Positions 16,005 to 26,108 of a stretch of DNA of 64,000 nt are shown here, piece after piece. The notes below the pieces were generated by a model. That model was not told the origin of the DNA. It did not search any database and worked only from the letters and a program-made list of their open reading frames with translations. Each line of letters starts with the position of its first letter. Position 1 is the stretch's first letter. The translations under genes and the position numbers were made by a program. Source of the DNA: Bradyrhizobium lablabi (GTDB lineage Bacteria; Pseudomonadota; Alphaproteobacteria; Rhizobiales; Xanthobacteraceae); assembly GCF_018131005.1 (NCBI RefSeq), contig NZ_JAFCJK010000002.1:372001-436000 (forward strand), in the 5' to 3' direction.

Positions 16005-16032
16005 GCCCGCATGAGCGAAGCGATATGCGGGC
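16005..16032. repeat. REP-like palindrome
   Basis: Arms GCCCGCAT (16005-16012) and ATGCGGGC (16025-16032) flank GAGCGAAGCGAT. The same theme, ATGAGCGACGCGATATCCGCATGC, is seen near 12415-12440, so the element recurs in the window. It resembles Bradyrhizobium REP-type palindromes. The rest of 15976-16293 holds no recognised gene. Confidence 0.5.
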
Positions 16033-16293
16033 ATGAGCGGAATGCATTGCCGTCGATGCGACGCGGGGGGCGTCGCTCGGGAATATCATTCTATTTTCGT
16101 GCGGAATTTAAGCACGGGCCTCCAGTCGCGTGCGTAGTCGTGAAATGAAAACTCAAGCAAGGCTTTGACGACTGTCATGGCGGTCGCGTTAGGGCCGATC
16201 ACGATGATGTTTAATATGATAGACATCATCTTATTGACGGTAGGACACGGGTGCATATCTCCGGTTCTGGAGATATTACCCAGGAGAATTTCC

Positions 16294-16560
16294 GTGAAGA
16301 AGATATCGCTAGTCGTCGCAGCCGCTGCTGCGATCTCAATTGGCGCTGCGACTGCGAGCTCCGCGGTCGAGTTGCCGACCTATGAAGCAGATGGGTTGCC
16401 GATCTCGCCGGTACAGGTTGGCGTGCTGGGAGCGGCGCGTGTCCAAGGGCAGTCGGAGGTCACGACCAATACGCCGTCTCCGCATCAGCTGAGTGTCCTG
16501 ACGCCTCGGCGGAAGCAGACGGCGGCGACGTCGGTCCGCAATGGACGGGTGACCAATTAA
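16294..16560 (+). CDS. Small secreted protein of unknown function, GTG start
   Basis: 88 residues. The GTG at 16294 follows CAGGAGAATTTCC; the longer in-frame version from 16165 has no such site. A lysine-led signal peptide (VKKISLVVAAAAAISIGAA) is followed by a polar mature chain with LPTYEADGLPISPVQVGVLG and an SPHQLSVLTPRRK motif, ending basic. Similar short periplasmic proteins occur in several copies in Bradyrhizobium-type genomes; no function is known to me. Confidence 0.7.
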   Translation: MKKISLVVAAAAAISIGAATASSAVELPTYEADGLPISPVQVGVLGAARVQGQSEVTTNTPSPHQLSVLTPRRKQTAATSVRNGRVTN

Positions 16561-16588
16561 TCGCGCTTGGTCTTCAGCGCGTAGGAGA

Positions 16589-16608
16589 GGGCGGCCGGTT
16601 GGCCGCCC
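16589..16608 (+). terminator. Hairpin terminator after the small secreted gene
   Basis: Perfect 8-bp stem GGGCGGCC / GGCCGCCC with a GGTT loop, 28 bp after the stop at 16560, followed by TTCG. Confidence 0.6.
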
Positions 16609-16768
16609 TTCGACCGGCTGCTCGAGGTTTCATTGGGAAGAATCGTCGGACGCCGCCGGCGTGTTGGTAAAAACGACCAATTCCGTGATTTCACGCCGCC
16701 AGTTTTGATAATTGTCGCTGTTTTCGAAATGCTAATCTTCCGCTGCCATGAAAAATGCGGCAGGAAAT

Positions 16769-17710
16769 ATGAACTCGAAACTAACGAGATCGACGGCTCA
16801 TCTGGCCCGTCGGATCGACCTCACGACGCTGCAACTCTTCGTTGCCGTATGCGAAGAAGGCAATCTCACTCGCGCCTCGCAACGCGAAGCGATCGCGCCA
16901 TCCGCCGTCAGCAAACGCCTTCACGATCTTGAGGAACTGTTCCAAGTCGCCTTGTTCGATCGTCAGCCGTCGGGAATGGCGTTGACGTCGGCGGGCGAGT
17001 CTCTGCTGCACCATGCGCGAGTGACTTTGCTGAACGTCGAGAAGATCGCGGTCGACATGACTGATTTCGCGCAGGGCGTGCGAGGCCATGTGCGGATGCT
17101 TGCCAACCTGTCGTCGATCGTCGAGTTCCTGCCCGACGACCTGCCCGGTTTCTTTCGCACGCATAGTCTCGTCCGCCTGGATCTTCAGGAGCGTCCAAGT
17201 GCGGAGGTCGTGCGGGGAATCGAGGAGGGCGCGGCCGAACTCGGCATTTGCTCCGCGGACGTCGGAACGCGTGGACTGACCCGCCACGCCTACCGCAACG
17301 ACCGGCTGGTGATCGTGGTGCCGCAGCGTCATCCGCTCGCGGCGTGCTGCGAGATATCCTTCAGCGACACGCTCGACTACGATCACGTTGGCCTTTTCGC
17401 AACTAGCTCGATCTACCTGCGTTCGCAGATCGCTGCGCAGCAGCTTGGAAAGTCGTTACGGCTTCGTGTTCACGTCCCCGGTTTCGATGCCGTATGCCGC
17501 ATGGTGCAAGCCGGCATGGGCGTCGGATTGATGCCCGACCGTGCGTTCGAGGTGCTAAGCGGAGGTATGAAATTGCGAGCAATCCGGCTTCGCGACGAAT
17601 GGGCGAACCGTGAATTGACGCTTGTGGCTCGCGATCAGGCGGGGATGTCCCCGATCAGCCGATTGATGCTCGAACATCTCCGGCGTCCGATGTCGCAGCG
17701 ATCGCACTAG
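16769..17710 (+). CDS. LysR-family transcriptional regulator
   Basis: 313 residues. The ATG at 16769 has CAGGAAAT just before it, better than the in-frame ATG at 16748. The N-terminal helix-turn-helix reads LQLFVAVCEEGNLTRASQRE then APSAVSKRLHDLEELFQVAL and FDRQPSGMALTSAGE; the rest is a periplasmic-binding-like effector domain (VRMLANLSSIVEFLP, GICSADVG, VPQRHPLA, MVQAGMGVGLMPD). It lies 143 bp upstream of, and in the same direction as, the CoA-transferase operon, so it probably activates that operon in response to its substrate. Confidence 0.9.
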   Translation: MNSKLTRSTAHLARRIDLTTLQLFVAVCEEGNLTRASQREAIAPSAVSKRLHDLEELFQVALFDRQPSGMALTSAGESLLHHARVTLLNVEKIAVDMTDFAQGVRGHVRMLANLSSIVEFLPDDLPGFFRTHSLVRLDLQERPSAEVVRGIEEGAAELGICSADVGTRGLTRHAYRNDRLVIVVPQRHPLAACCEISFSDTLDYDHVGLFATSSIYLRSQIAAQQLGKSLRLRVHVPGFDAVCRMVQAGMGVGLMPDRAFEVLSGGMKLRAIRLRDEWANRELTLVARDQAGMSPISRLMLEHLRRPMSQRSH

Positions 17711-17853
17711 AAATATCCGCCGAAGTGCGATTTCGGCGAAGCAGTTGATGCGGTCGTTCTCGATCCACGAACGCCTTGTCTTGAAAGGCGATTAGACTCC
17801 AGCCCCTATCTCGGCAACTCCTTAACGAAAGACAAATTCGAGGAGCGCCGACA

Positions 17854-19047
17854 TTGGGTGGACCGTTGAATGGCATTCGCGTTGTCGAATTCGGCACGTT
17901 GATTGCTGCGCCTTTTGCGGCGCGCTTGTTCGCCGAGTTCGGCGCGGAAGTGATCAAGATCGAACAACCCGGAAGTGGCGATCCGCTGCGAAAGTGGCGC
18001 AAGCTCCATCAGGGTACGTCGCTCTGGTGGTACCTGCAGTCCCGCAACAAGAAGTCGGTCGCGATCGACCTGAAGTCGGCGGAAGGGCGGATGCTCGCCC
18101 TGGATTTGGCCGCGTGCGCCGACGTCGTCATCGAGAACTTCAAGCCCGGCGGCCTCGAAAAGCTCGGGCTCGGGTGGGACGTGCTGTCGGCCCGCAATCC
18201 GAACCTGACGTTGGTCCGCATCTCCGGCTTCGGCCAGACTGGCCCTTATCGCGATCGCTCCGGCTTCGGTGCCATCGGCGAGGCCATGGGCGGCTTGCGG
18301 TTCACGACCGGCGATCCGGATAACCCTCCAGCTCGCGTCGGCATCAGCATCGGCGACAGTCTGGCTTCGTTGCACGGCGTGATCGGTGCGCTGATGTCTC
18401 TCTTGCGTGTGAAGAGCGGGCAGGGCCGTGGCCAGGTCGTCGACGTCTCGCTCTACGAAAGCGTCTTCAATCTGATGGAAAGCCTCGTGCCGGAATACGA
18501 TCTGATGGGCCACGTCCGGACCAGAACCGGCGGCGCGTTGCCCGGCATCAGCCCCTCCAACACCTATCCGAGCGCGGACGGCAGCCATGTCGTCATCGCC
18601 GGCAACAGCGATGCGATTTTCGGACGTCTGATGGGCGTGATCGGACGGCCGGACCTCGCCCGGGATCCCGCGCTCGCGAGCAACGACGGGCGCGTCCGTC
18701 GCAACGACGCGATCGACGATGCGATCAGCGCGTGGACCAGGAAGAGGCCGCTCGATGAGATCCTGACTGCCCTCGACGCCGCCGACGTTCCGGCGGGACG
18801 GATCTATTCGGTCGCCGATATCGTCGCCGATCCGCATTATCTGGCCCGCGAAATGATCCTGCCGACCGAGTTGCCCGGCAATGTCGCGGTCAAGATGCCC
18901 GGCATCACGCCGAAGCTCTCGGAAACGCCGGGTGCCGTGAACTGGCCGGGCCCGACGCTCGGCCAACACACCGACGAGGTGCTCGGTGGCCTTGGTCTCG
19001 GCGAGCAGGAGGTACGCCGGCTTCGGAAGATCGGAGCCGTCCAATGA
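17854..19047 (+). CDS. Family III (CaiB/BaiF) CoA-transferase
   Basis: 397 residues from a TTG start at 17854, supported by a GAGGAGCG site eight bases upstream and by full alignment of the opening GGPLNGIRVVEFGTLIAAPF with the family. Other family motifs: GAEVIKIEQPGSGDPLR, RNKKSVAIDLKS, IENFKPGGLEKLG, ISGFGQTGPY. The likely catalytic Asp is in ISIGDSLASLHG. The stop overlaps the start of the lyase gene (ATGA at 19044), so the two are translationally coupled. The substrate is inferred to be a branched dicarboxylate such as 3-hydroxy-3-methylglutarate or citramalate, activated with CoA from succinyl-CoA. Confidence 0.88.
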   Translation: MGGPLNGIRVVEFGTLIAAPFAARLFAEFGAEVIKIEQPGSGDPLRKWRKLHQGTSLWWYLQSRNKKSVAIDLKSAEGRMLALDLAACADVVIENFKPGGLEKLGLGWDVLSARNPNLTLVRISGFGQTGPYRDRSGFGAIGEAMGGLRFTTGDPDNPPARVGISIGDSLASLHGVIGALMSLLRVKSGQGRGQVVDVSLYESVFNLMESLVPEYDLMGHVRTRTGGALPGISPSNTYPSADGSHVVIAGNSDAIFGRLMGVIGRPDLARDPALASNDGRVRRNDAIDDAISAWTRKRPLDEILTALDAADVPAGRIYSVADIVADPHYLAREMILPTELPGNVAVKMPGITPKLSETPGAVNWPGPTLGQHTDEVLGGLGLGEQEVRRLRKIGAVQ

Positions 19048-19985
19048 CGCGGGCAGTACCCGACATCGTAATCCAGGAGGTCGCCCTGCGCGACGGCCTG
19101 CAAATCGAACCACAATGGGTCGAGACCGACGACAAGGTCGATCTGGTCGACGCGCTCGCTGCCGCCGGCCTGCGGCGTATCGAGGTCTCCTCCTTCGTTT
19201 CACCGAAGGTCGTGCCCTCGCTGTGGGACGCGGACGTGGTGTTCAAGCGCATCCAGCGTCGTCCAGGCACGGTCTATTCTGCTCTGGTGCCGAACCTCAA
19301 GGGCCTCGCCAGCGCGTTGCGGGCGCGCGTCGACGAGGTCAATTTCGTCATGTCGGCGAGCGAGACCCACAATCGCGCTAACGTCAACATGAGCCACGAG
19401 CGCTCGCTCGCGGCGCTCGCCGAGATCGTCGCGTCGGCCCGCCCCGCCGGCATCAAGGTCAATGCGACCATCGCGACCGCCTTCGGGTGTCCGTTCGAGG
19501 GCGCACAGCCGCTCGAGAAGGTGCTCAAGATCGCCGGACGCTATCTCTCGTTCGGCGTCGACGGCATTACGCTCGCCGACACGACGGGAATGGCCAATCC
19601 CCGCCAGGTTTCGGCGCTCCTTGCCGACGTGCTCTCGCTGACGTCCCGAGACAGGCTGACGCTGCACTTCCACAATACCCGTGGGCTGGGCCTGGTTAAC
19701 GTGCTCGCCGCCTACGACACGGGTGCGCGTCGTTTCGACACGGCGCTCGGAGGATTGGGCGGTTGTCCGTTCGCGCCCGGCGCCACCGGCAATGTCTGCA
19801 CCGAGGATCTCGTCAACCTGTTCCATGAGATCGGGCTCTCGACCGGTCTCGATCTGCAGGCGCTGATCGCACTGTCGCGCCGGCTTCCCGACCTGGTCGG
19901 CCACGACGTGCCCGGCCAGGTCGCCAAGGCCGGGCGAGCGCAGGACCTGCATCCCATTCCAACGGCCTTGCAGAATTCCGGATAG
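19044..19985 (+). CDS. Hydroxymethylglutaryl-CoA lyase-like enzyme
   Basis: 313 residues, TIM-barrel DRE-metallolyase family. The entry motif is IQEVALRDGLQIEP (Arg-Asp for substrate and metal), then VSSFVSPKVVPSLWD, the metal-binding LHFHNTRGLG, and the C-terminal active-site loop GGLGGCPFAPGATGNVCTED with its conserved cysteine. HMG-CoA lyase cleaves HMG-CoA to acetoacetate and acetyl-CoA; related enzymes cleave citramalyl-CoA. Coupling to the CoA-transferase means the pair can activate and cleave one imported acid. Confidence 0.9.
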   Translation: MTRAVPDIVIQEVALRDGLQIEPQWVETDDKVDLVDALAAAGLRRIEVSSFVSPKVVPSLWDADVVFKRIQRRPGTVYSALVPNLKGLASALRARVDEVNFVMSASETHNRANVNMSHERSLAALAEIVASARPAGIKVNATIATAFGCPFEGAQPLEKVLKIAGRYLSFGVDGITLADTTGMANPRQVSALLADVLSLTSRDRLTLHFHNTRGLGLVNVLAAYDTGARRFDTALGGLGGCPFAPGATGNVCTEDLVNLFHEIGLSTGLDLQALIALSRRLPDLVGHDVPGQVAKAGRAQDLHPIPTALQNSG

Positions 19986-20035
19986 CGGTCGGCGATCCGC
20001 CGAAGAAAAACAGAACACACAGGGAAGGAAACATC

Positions 20036-21352
20036 ATGACGATCACGGCGCCGCTCATCGAGGATGTCGGCTCGACGGTTACCGAACAGAAGGTCATCAG
20101 CAAGATCGCATGGCGGCTGATGCCGCTGATCATCGTCTGCTATTTCTTCGCCTTCTTCGACCGCGTCAACATCAGCTTCGCCAAGGCGGCGCTGCAGGCC
20201 GATCTGGGTTTGAGCAATACGGCCTATGGCTTCGGCGCCAGCCTGTTCGTGGTCGGCTACGTGCTGCTGGAGGTGCCGAGCAACATGCTGCTGTATCGGT
20301 TCGGCGCGCGGCGCTGGATCGCCCGCATCATGATCTCGTGGGGGCTTGCGACCGCCGCCATGGTGTTTGTGAGGACCGAGTGGCAGTTCTACGGCCTGCG
20401 CTTCCTGATCGGCGCGATGGAGGCCGGCTTCGCGCCCGGCATTCTCTATTATCTCACTCTCTGGTTTCCGAAGTCGCACCGCGGACGCATGACATCCGTG
20501 TTCTTTCTCGCGACCGCCTTCTCCGGAATCATCGGCGCGCCGGTCTCTGGTCTGATCCTGAGCCATCTGCACGGCGTGCACGGCATCGCCGGCTGGCAGT
20601 GGCTGTTCCTGGCGGGCGGCCTGCCTTGCGCGGCGCTGGGGTTCGTCGTGCTGCTTCGCCTCGACGACGATATCTCGCAGGCCAAATGGCTCAGTGCCCA
20701 GGAACGCGGCGTCATCTCCACACAGCTGGATCGCCAGCGCGACGAAATCGGCGAGCATTCGCAGTGGCGCGCGCTATTGATGCCCGGCGTGCTGTTGCTG
20801 GGATTTATCTACTTCCTGATCCAGGTCGCGTCCTACGGCTTGAACTTCTGGGCTCCCGACCTGATCAAGACCGCCGGTGGCGGCAATTCGACGACTGTCG
20901 GCTTCTTGACCGCGGTTCCTTATATCTGCGGCGCAATAAGTATGCTTGTCGTCGGGCAATTGTCCGATGCGACCGGCGAGCGTCCGAAGTTCGTGGCCGC
21001 GCTGATCTTTGCCGCGGCGATCGGCTTCTTCGCCGCGGGAATGTTCGACAGGAACGTACCGCTGCTGGTCGGCGCGCTCGCCGTGCTCGGCGCCGGCGTG
21101 GTCGCGGCGATCCCGACCTTCTGGACAATGCCGCCAAAGATCCTGGCCGGCGCTGGCGCGGCCAGCGGCATCGCGCTGATCAATACGATCGGCCAGCTGG
21201 GCGGCATTGTCAGCCCCGTGATGGTCGGGTCGATCAAGGACATGACCGGCAGCGCGACGCCTGCGCTCTATGTCATCGGTGGACTCTGCCTGTTCTGCGG
21301 CTCGCTGCTGCTGCTGGCGATGCCCCGCGGGCTGAAGCAGAACGATCTGTGA
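20036..21352 (+). CDS. MFS transporter, anion:cation symporter (ACS) type
   Basis: 438 residues with twelve predicted membrane helices. Characteristic ACS features: WRLMPLIIVCYFFAFFDRVN in helix 1, FGASLFVVGYVLLEVPSNML in helix 2, RFLIGAMEAGFAPGILYYL in helix 4 and YYLTLWFPKSHRGRMTS in the cytoplasmic loop. ACS members carry organic anions such as phthalate, tartrate or hydroxyphenylacetate into the cell with protons. The gene starts 50 bp after the lyase on the same strand; AAGGAAACATC is its ribosome binding site. It is most likely the uptake system for the acid that the two enzymes degrade. Confidence 0.88.
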   Translation: MTITAPLIEDVGSTVTEQKVISKIAWRLMPLIIVCYFFAFFDRVNISFAKAALQADLGLSNTAYGFGASLFVVGYVLLEVPSNMLLYRFGARRWIARIMISWGLATAAMVFVRTEWQFYGLRFLIGAMEAGFAPGILYYLTLWFPKSHRGRMTSVFFLATAFSGIIGAPVSGLILSHLHGVHGIAGWQWLFLAGGLPCAALGFVVLLRLDDDISQAKWLSAQERGVISTQLDRQRDEIGEHSQWRALLMPGVLLLGFIYFLIQVASYGLNFWAPDLIKTAGGGNSTTVGFLTAVPYICGAISMLVVGQLSDATGERPKFVAALIFAAAIGFFAAGMFDRNVPLLVGALAVLGAGVVAAIPTFWTMPPKILAGAGAASGIALINTIGQLGGIVSPVMVGSIKDMTGSATPALYVIGGLCLFCGSLLLLAMPRGLKQNDL

Positions 21353-21452
21353 TCCGCCGTTGGCCGTGCAAGCATGCTGGTCAACCTAGCGTCTCACAGT
21401 TGATTCACGGTTAGTTGCTCGCGGCGATGCTCTAGGAGCCCACTATGGCGAT

Positions 21453-21472
21453 GGGCGGCCTTTCAGCCGCCC
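21453..21472. terminator. Hairpin between converging MFS and nrdJ genes
   Basis: Stem GGGCGGC (453-459) / GCCGCCC (466-472), six-base loop, midway between the stops of the MFS gene (21352) and nrdJ (21526). Tails on either strand are only mildly T-rich. Confidence 0.5.
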
Positions 21473-21525
21473 TTCGTGGATGTCCAGGTCAAGCCCGGGC
21501 GTCGCCGCAATCGTCGTCTGGCGAC

Positions 21526-24500
21526 TCACGAACACCCCGTCGTACTTCCACACGTATCGCACTTCATGCAGGTGCCGTTCCGCACCAGCGTGAAGTTGCC
21601 GCACTCCGAGCACATCTCGCCTTCGTAGCCCTTTGCCTTCGCTTCTGCACGGCGTTCGGCCTTGCTGGGCGCGGCTGCGGCGGCTGCGCCCGCCTTGCTC
21701 CATTGCAGGGCTTCGAGCTTCTCGGTCGGCGACAGGTCGTGGCTGACTTCCTGCTTCAGCGCCACCGCGCCCTCGATGGTGTCGGAGAGGCCGCCGCGCC
21801 CGGTTCCACCGTGCGAGGAGAGGGCGGTGACGCGGGAGCCGCCTGATGGCGCCGAGTCGGAGTTGCCGGTGACAGCGGCCGAGCCACCGCGCATGATGAC
21901 GAGGTTGTCGGTGCGTGAGCGGGTCAGGCCCTTCGACAGGTACTTGGTCGCCTGCGTCTGGCCCTGGGCTTCCGGCTCCTTGCCTTCCCCGACTCCCTTG
22001 CCGAGCGCGTCGAAATTGCTCTCGTTCGGATCGACATGGGCGAGGTCGAAGCGGCCCATGTAGCTCACCGCGAGCTCGCGGAAGACATAGTCGAGAATCG
22101 AGGTCGCGTACTTGATGCTGTCGTTGCCTTGCACGGGGCCCGCCGGCTCGAAGCGGGTGAAGGTGAAGGCGTCGACATATTCCTCCAGCGGCACGCCATA
22201 TTGCAGGCCGAGCGAGACCGCGATCGCGAAGTTGTTGATGAAGGAACGGAGCGCCGCGCCTTCCTTGTGCATGTCGATGAAGATCTCGCCGAGACGGCCG
22301 TCGTCATATTCGCCGGTTCGGAGATAGACCTTGTGGCCGCCGACCACCGCCTTCTGGGTGTAGCCCTTGCGGCGATCCGGCATCTTCTCGCGCTCACGCA
22401 TCACGACGATGCGCTCGACGAGCTTCTCGACGATCTTCTCGGAAACCTGGGCGGCACGCGCGGCCATCGGCTTCTCGTAAAGCGCCTCCACCGCATCGTC
22501 CTCGTCCTCATCGTCAGAGATGAGCTGCGAGTTGAGCGGCTGGGACAGTTTCGAGCCGTCGCGGTAGAGCGCGTTGGCCTTCAGCGCGAGCTTCCAAGAC
22601 AACAGATAGGCGGACTTGCAGTCCTCCACGGTGGCATCGTTCGGCATGTTGATGGTTTTCGAGATCGCGCCTGAGATGAACGGTTGCGACGCCGCCATCA
22701 TGCGGATGTGGCTCTCGACCGAGAGGTAGCGCTTGCCGATCTTGCCGCAGGGGTTGGCGCAGTCGAACACCGCATAATGTTCTGGTTTGAGGTGGGGAGC
22801 TGATTCCACCGTCATCGCGCCGCAGATGTGCACGTTGGCGGCCTCGATCTCGCGCTTGGTGAAGCCGACGGCGGCGAGCAGGTCGAAGCCGGGGGCTGCG
22901 ATCGCCTCGGCGCCGATGCCGAGCTGATCGCGGATGAAATCCTCGCCGAACGTCCACTTGTTGAAGGCGAACTTGATGTCGAACGCGGTCGGCAGCGCCT
23001 TCTCGACCTTGGCGATCGCCTCGTCGGTGAAGCCCTTGGCCTTCAGCGTCGAGGCGTTGATGCCGGGTGCGTTGGAGAGCGAGCCGTGGCCGACGGCGTA
23101 GGCTTCGATCTCCGCGATCTCGCTCTCGCGATAGCCGAGCGTGCGCAGCGCTTCCGGCACCGCCTGGTTGATGATCTTGAAGTAGCCGCCGCCGGCGAGC
23201 TTCTTGAATTTCACCAGCGCGAAGTCGGGCTCGATGCCGGTGGTGTCGCAATCCATCACGAGGCCGATGGTGCCGGTCGGCGCCACCACGGTCGTCTGGG
23301 CGTTGCGATAGCCGTTGGCTTCGCCGAGCGACAGCGCGTCGTCCCAGGCCCTGACCGCATGCGTGACGATGTCGGCCTGCGGGCAGGAGGCGTGATCGAG
23401 CGGCACCGGATTGACCGAGAGCGCCTCATAGCCGGTGGCCTGGCCGTGGGCGGCGCGGCGGTGGTTGCGGATCACGCGCAGCATGTGGCCTGCGTTCTTC
23501 TTATAGCCTGGGAAGGTGCCGAGCTCCGCGGCCATCTCGGCCGAAGTCTTGTAGGCGATACCGGTCATCACTGACGTCAGCGCGCCGCAGAGAGAACGGC
23601 CTTCCTTCGAGTCGTAGGGCAGGCCCATGGTCATCAACAGACCGCCGATATTCGCAAAGCCGAGGCCGAGCGTACGGAATTCGTAGGAGAGCTCCGCGAT
23701 GGCCTTGGACGGGAACTGGGCCATCATGACGGAAATTTCCAGCACGATGGTCCAGAGCCGGCAGAGGTGCTCGTAGGACTCGACGTCGAAGCGCCTGGTC
23801 GCCGTGTTGTAGAACGTCAGCAGGTTGGCCGAGGCGAGATTGCACGCCGTATCGTCCAGGAACATGTATTCCGAGCACGGATTGGAGGCGCGGATGTCGC
23901 CGGACGCCTTGCAGGTGTGCCAGTCGTTCATCGTGGTGTTGAAGTGCAGGCCCGGATCGGCGGAGGCCCAGGCGGCGTAGCCGATCTTCTCCCAGAGCTC
24001 GCGCGCCTTCAGCGTCTTCGTAATCTTCTTCGTCGTGCGGCCGATCAGATTCCAGTCGCCGTCGGTCTCGACCGCGCGGAGGAAATCGTCCTTCAGCGAG
24101 ACCGAGTTGTTGGAGTTCTGGCCCGAGACGGTGAGATAGGCTTCCGAATCCCAGTCGGTGTCGTAGGTGTCGAACTGGATCTCCTTGTAGCCCTGCTTTG
24201 CGAACTGGATGACGCGCTTGATGTAATTGTCGGGCACGAGGTTGCGGCGCGCGAGCTTGATCTCGCGGCGTAGCGCCGGGTTCTTCTCGGGATCGAAGCA
24301 GTCGTCGCCGCTGCCTTCGCAGTTGACGCAGGCCTTCATCACGGCCTTGAGATGCTTCTGGTTGATCTTGGAGCCGGTGACGAGGGCTGCGACCTTCTGC
24401 TCCTCCTTCACCTTCCAGTCGATATAGGTCTCGATATCGGGGTGATCGGCGTCGACCACGACCATTTTTGCCGCGCGGCGCGTGGTGCCGCCGCTCTTGA

Positions 24501-25302
24501 TCGCGCCGGCCGCGCGGTCGCCGATCTTGAGGAAGCTCATCAGGCCGCTCGAGCGACCGCCGCCGGACAGGCGCTCGCCTTCGCCGCGCAGGCGCGAGAA
24601 ATTCGAGCCGGTGCCGGAGCCATATTTGAACAGGCGCGCCTCACGCACCCAGAGATCCATGATGCCGCCATCGTTGACGAGGTCGTCCTCGATGCCCTGG
24701 ATGAAGCAGGCATGCGGCTGCGGATGCTCGTAGGCCGACTTGGATTTCGTCAGCTTGCCGGTCTTCCAGTCGACGTAATAATGGCCCTGGCCCGGACCAT
24801 CGACGCCGTAGGCCCAGTGCAGGCCGGTGTTGAACCATTGCGGCGAGTTCGGCGCGACCATCTGCTTGGCGAGCTGGCAACGCAGCTCGTCGAAGAAGGC
24901 CAGCGCATCTTCTTCGCTCGAGAAATAGCCGCCCTTCCAGCCCCAATAGGTCCAGCAGCCGGCCAGCCGATCGAACACCTGCTTGGCCGAGGTCTCGCTG
25001 ATATAGCGCTCGCTCTCGGGCAGCAGGCCGAGCGCCTCGGTGTCCGGCACCGAACGCCACAGCCAGGACGGCACGGTCTCTTCGTCGACCTTCTTCAGCC
25101 GCGCGGCGACGCCCGCCTTTCGGAAATACTTCTGCGCCAGCACGTCGGAGGCGACCTGCGACCAGAATTCGGGGACTTCAACGTTCTCGGCGCGGAACAC
25201 GACCGAGCCGTCGGGATTGCGGATCTCCGATGTCGTCAATCTGAAATTGATGCCGGCATAGGGTGATTGTCCGCTGGTGGTGTTGCGCCGTTCGATTCGC
25301 AT
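21526..25302 (-). CDS. nrdJ: Adenosylcobalamin-dependent (class II) ribonucleotide reductase
   Basis: 1258 residues. It reduces ribonucleotides to deoxyribonucleotides using adenosylcobalamin and so works with or without oxygen. Recognisable parts: the barrel entry [20 protein letters not shown], the substrate-site [61 protein letters not shown] with conserved cysteine, and [17 protein letters not shown]. An extra insert with [17 protein letters not shown] lies near residues 325-345, and the C-terminus is a zinc-ribbon-like [19 protein letters not shown] tail, both typical of alphaproteobacterial NrdJ. The length is normal. No cobalamin riboswitch was seen upstream. Confidence 0.97.
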   Translation of the reverse strand: MRIERRNTTSGQSPYAGINFRLTTSEIRNPDGSVVFRAENVEVPEFWSQVASDVLAQKYFRKAGVAARLKKVDEETVPSWLWRSVPDTEALGLLPESERYISETSAKQVFDRLAGCWTYWGWKGGYFSSEEDALAFFDELRCQLAKQMVAPNSPQWFNTGLHWAYGVDGPGQGHYYVDWKTGKLTKSKSAYEHPQPHACFIQGIEDDLVNDGGIMDLWVREARLFKYGSGTGSNFSRLRGEGERLSGGGRSSGLMSFLKIGDRAAGAIKSGGTTRRAAKMVVVDADHPDIETYIDWKVKEEQKVAALVTGSKINQKHLKAVMKACVNCEGSGDDCFDPEKNPALRREIKLARRNLVPDNYIKRVIQFAKQGYKEIQFDTYDTDWDSEAYLTVSGQNSNNSVSLKDDFLRAVETDGDWNLIGRTTKKITKTLKARELWEKIGYAAWASADPGLHFNTTMNDWHTCKASGDIRASNPCSEYMFLDDTACNLASANLLTFYNTATRRFDVESYEHLCRLWTIVLEISVMMAQFPSKAIAELSYEFRTLGLGFANIGGLLMTMGLPYDSKEGRSLCGALTSVMTGIAYKTSAEMAAELGTFPGYKKNAGHMLRVIRNHRRAAHGQATGYEALSVNPVPLDHASCPQADIVTHAVRAWDDALSLGEANGYRNAQTTVVAPTGTIGLVMDCDTTGIEPDFALVKFKKLAGGGYFKIINQAVPEALRTLGYRESEIAEIEAYAVGHGSLSNAPGINASTLKAKGFTDEAIAKVEKALPTAFDIKFAFNKWTFGEDFIRDQLGIGAEAIAAPGFDLLAAVGFTKREIEAANVHICGAMTVESAPHLKPEHYAVFDCANPCGKIGKRYLSVESHIRMMAASQPFISGAISKTINMPNDATVEDCKSAYLLSWKLALKANALYRDGSKLSQPLNSQLISDDEDEDDAVEALYEKPMAARAAQVSEKIVEKLVERIVVMREREKMPDRRKGYTQKAVVGGHKVYLRTGEYDDGRLGEIFIDMHKEGAALRSFINNFAIAVSLGLQYGVPLEEYVDAFTFTRFEPAGPVQGNDSIKYATSILDYVFRELAVSYMGRFDLAHVDPNESNFDALGKGVGEGKEPEAQGQTQATKYLSKGLTRSRTDNLVIMRGGSAAVTGNSDSAPSGGSRVTALSSHGGTGRGGLSDTIEGAVALKQEVSHDLSPTEKLEALQWSKAGAAAAAAPSKAERRAEAKAKGYEGEMCSECGNFTLVRNGTCMKCDTCGSTTGCS

Positions 25303-26108
25303 TGGTCGAGCCCCGTCTCTTCGCTGGCCGGCCCGCGTTTTTCGCGGTTGCCGGAATGTTACCCCTTGCGAAATCAGGGATACGCGCTTTTCACCCGCAC
25401 TCCCGTCATCCGCAGCTCAGCCGGTGGATCCGGCCTGTTCCCCTCAACCGCGGGAATCCGGCTTGCACCGGCCCTGCGGCGGCACGCCCTGGACCACCCG
25501 AAGCGGGTCTTCCAGGTCCGTGCATTCAACGCCCCAACACGTCACGCGACACGCTACTCAACGCATCTTTGAACGCATCTTCTCGGGCCGGTTCCGGCCT
25601 CTTGTTGCTGGCCTTTCGGCCCGTTTTCGCGTCCCTGAGCTGATCAAAAATCAGGGCAGGCAAGCCCTTCACCCGCGGCGATAAAGGCCGGCGGAGTGGT
25701 CATTTTGGACCCTTTTGGGAGCGACCGGCGGGGACCCAAACACACTCGCGCCGAACAGGATGAAAGCTAGGCCAAATCCGTCACGCCCGTCAAGAACTAG
25801 TACGAGTTCCTGAATCAAATACTAAATATGGTGGAAAGTGGAGGATAACAGGGGTCAATGCCGCGCCTGTGATCGCAGCAAGTATCAGTGAGTCCTCAGG
25901 GATTCCCAAGCGGAAAAAATCTCTCATGCGCTGTGGAGGAAAGCTTCGCCCATTGTTCACAGGGGGACTATTTATTCGCGCCGCCGGATTGAACTTTCGG
26001 GACTCACGTAAGCCTACGGACAAACGACGCAGCAGGCATGTCAGGCGCGTGATGGTCCAGCGGCCAAATCGCGGGCAGGGTGACCTCTGATTCCATTCGC
26101 CGGATCCC
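25303..26108. other. 806-base intergenic region between nrdJ and EamA gene
   Basis: This is the long divergent region holding the nrdJ promoter and that of the EamA exporter. Short frames on both strands lack ribosome binding sites. No B12-box (GCCACTG on the nrdJ strand) and no clear NrdR box was found. A near-perfect palindrome is listed separately at 25794-25809. Confidence 0.5.
25794..25809. promoter_or_regulatory. Operator-like palindrome upstream of nrdJ and EamA gene
   Basis: GAACTAGTACGAGTTC is an inverted repeat with one mismatched pair. The GAAC...GTTC spacing fits neither the usual alphaproteobacterial LexA direct repeat nor the NrdR box, so the binding protein is unknown. It is about 490 bases from the nrdJ start and 300 from the EamA start, which makes the target uncertain. 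Confidence 0.3.

Noticed and set aside
17806..19203. 465-codon minus-strand frame
   Set aside because: Antisense to the CoA-transferase and lyase genes, which have clear family motifs and coupled starts.
20110..21414. 434-codon plus-strand frame overlapping the MFS gene
   Set aside because: It is the MFS gene in the wrong frame, Arg-rich with no hydrophobic helices.
22514..24273. Several 125-250-codon frames on both strands
   Set aside because: All lie within nrdJ in alternative frames; nrdJ is intact over 1258 codons.
25303..25800. Cobalamin riboswitch before nrdJ
   Set aside because: No B12-box or other conserved segment of that riboswitch was found on the nrdJ strand.
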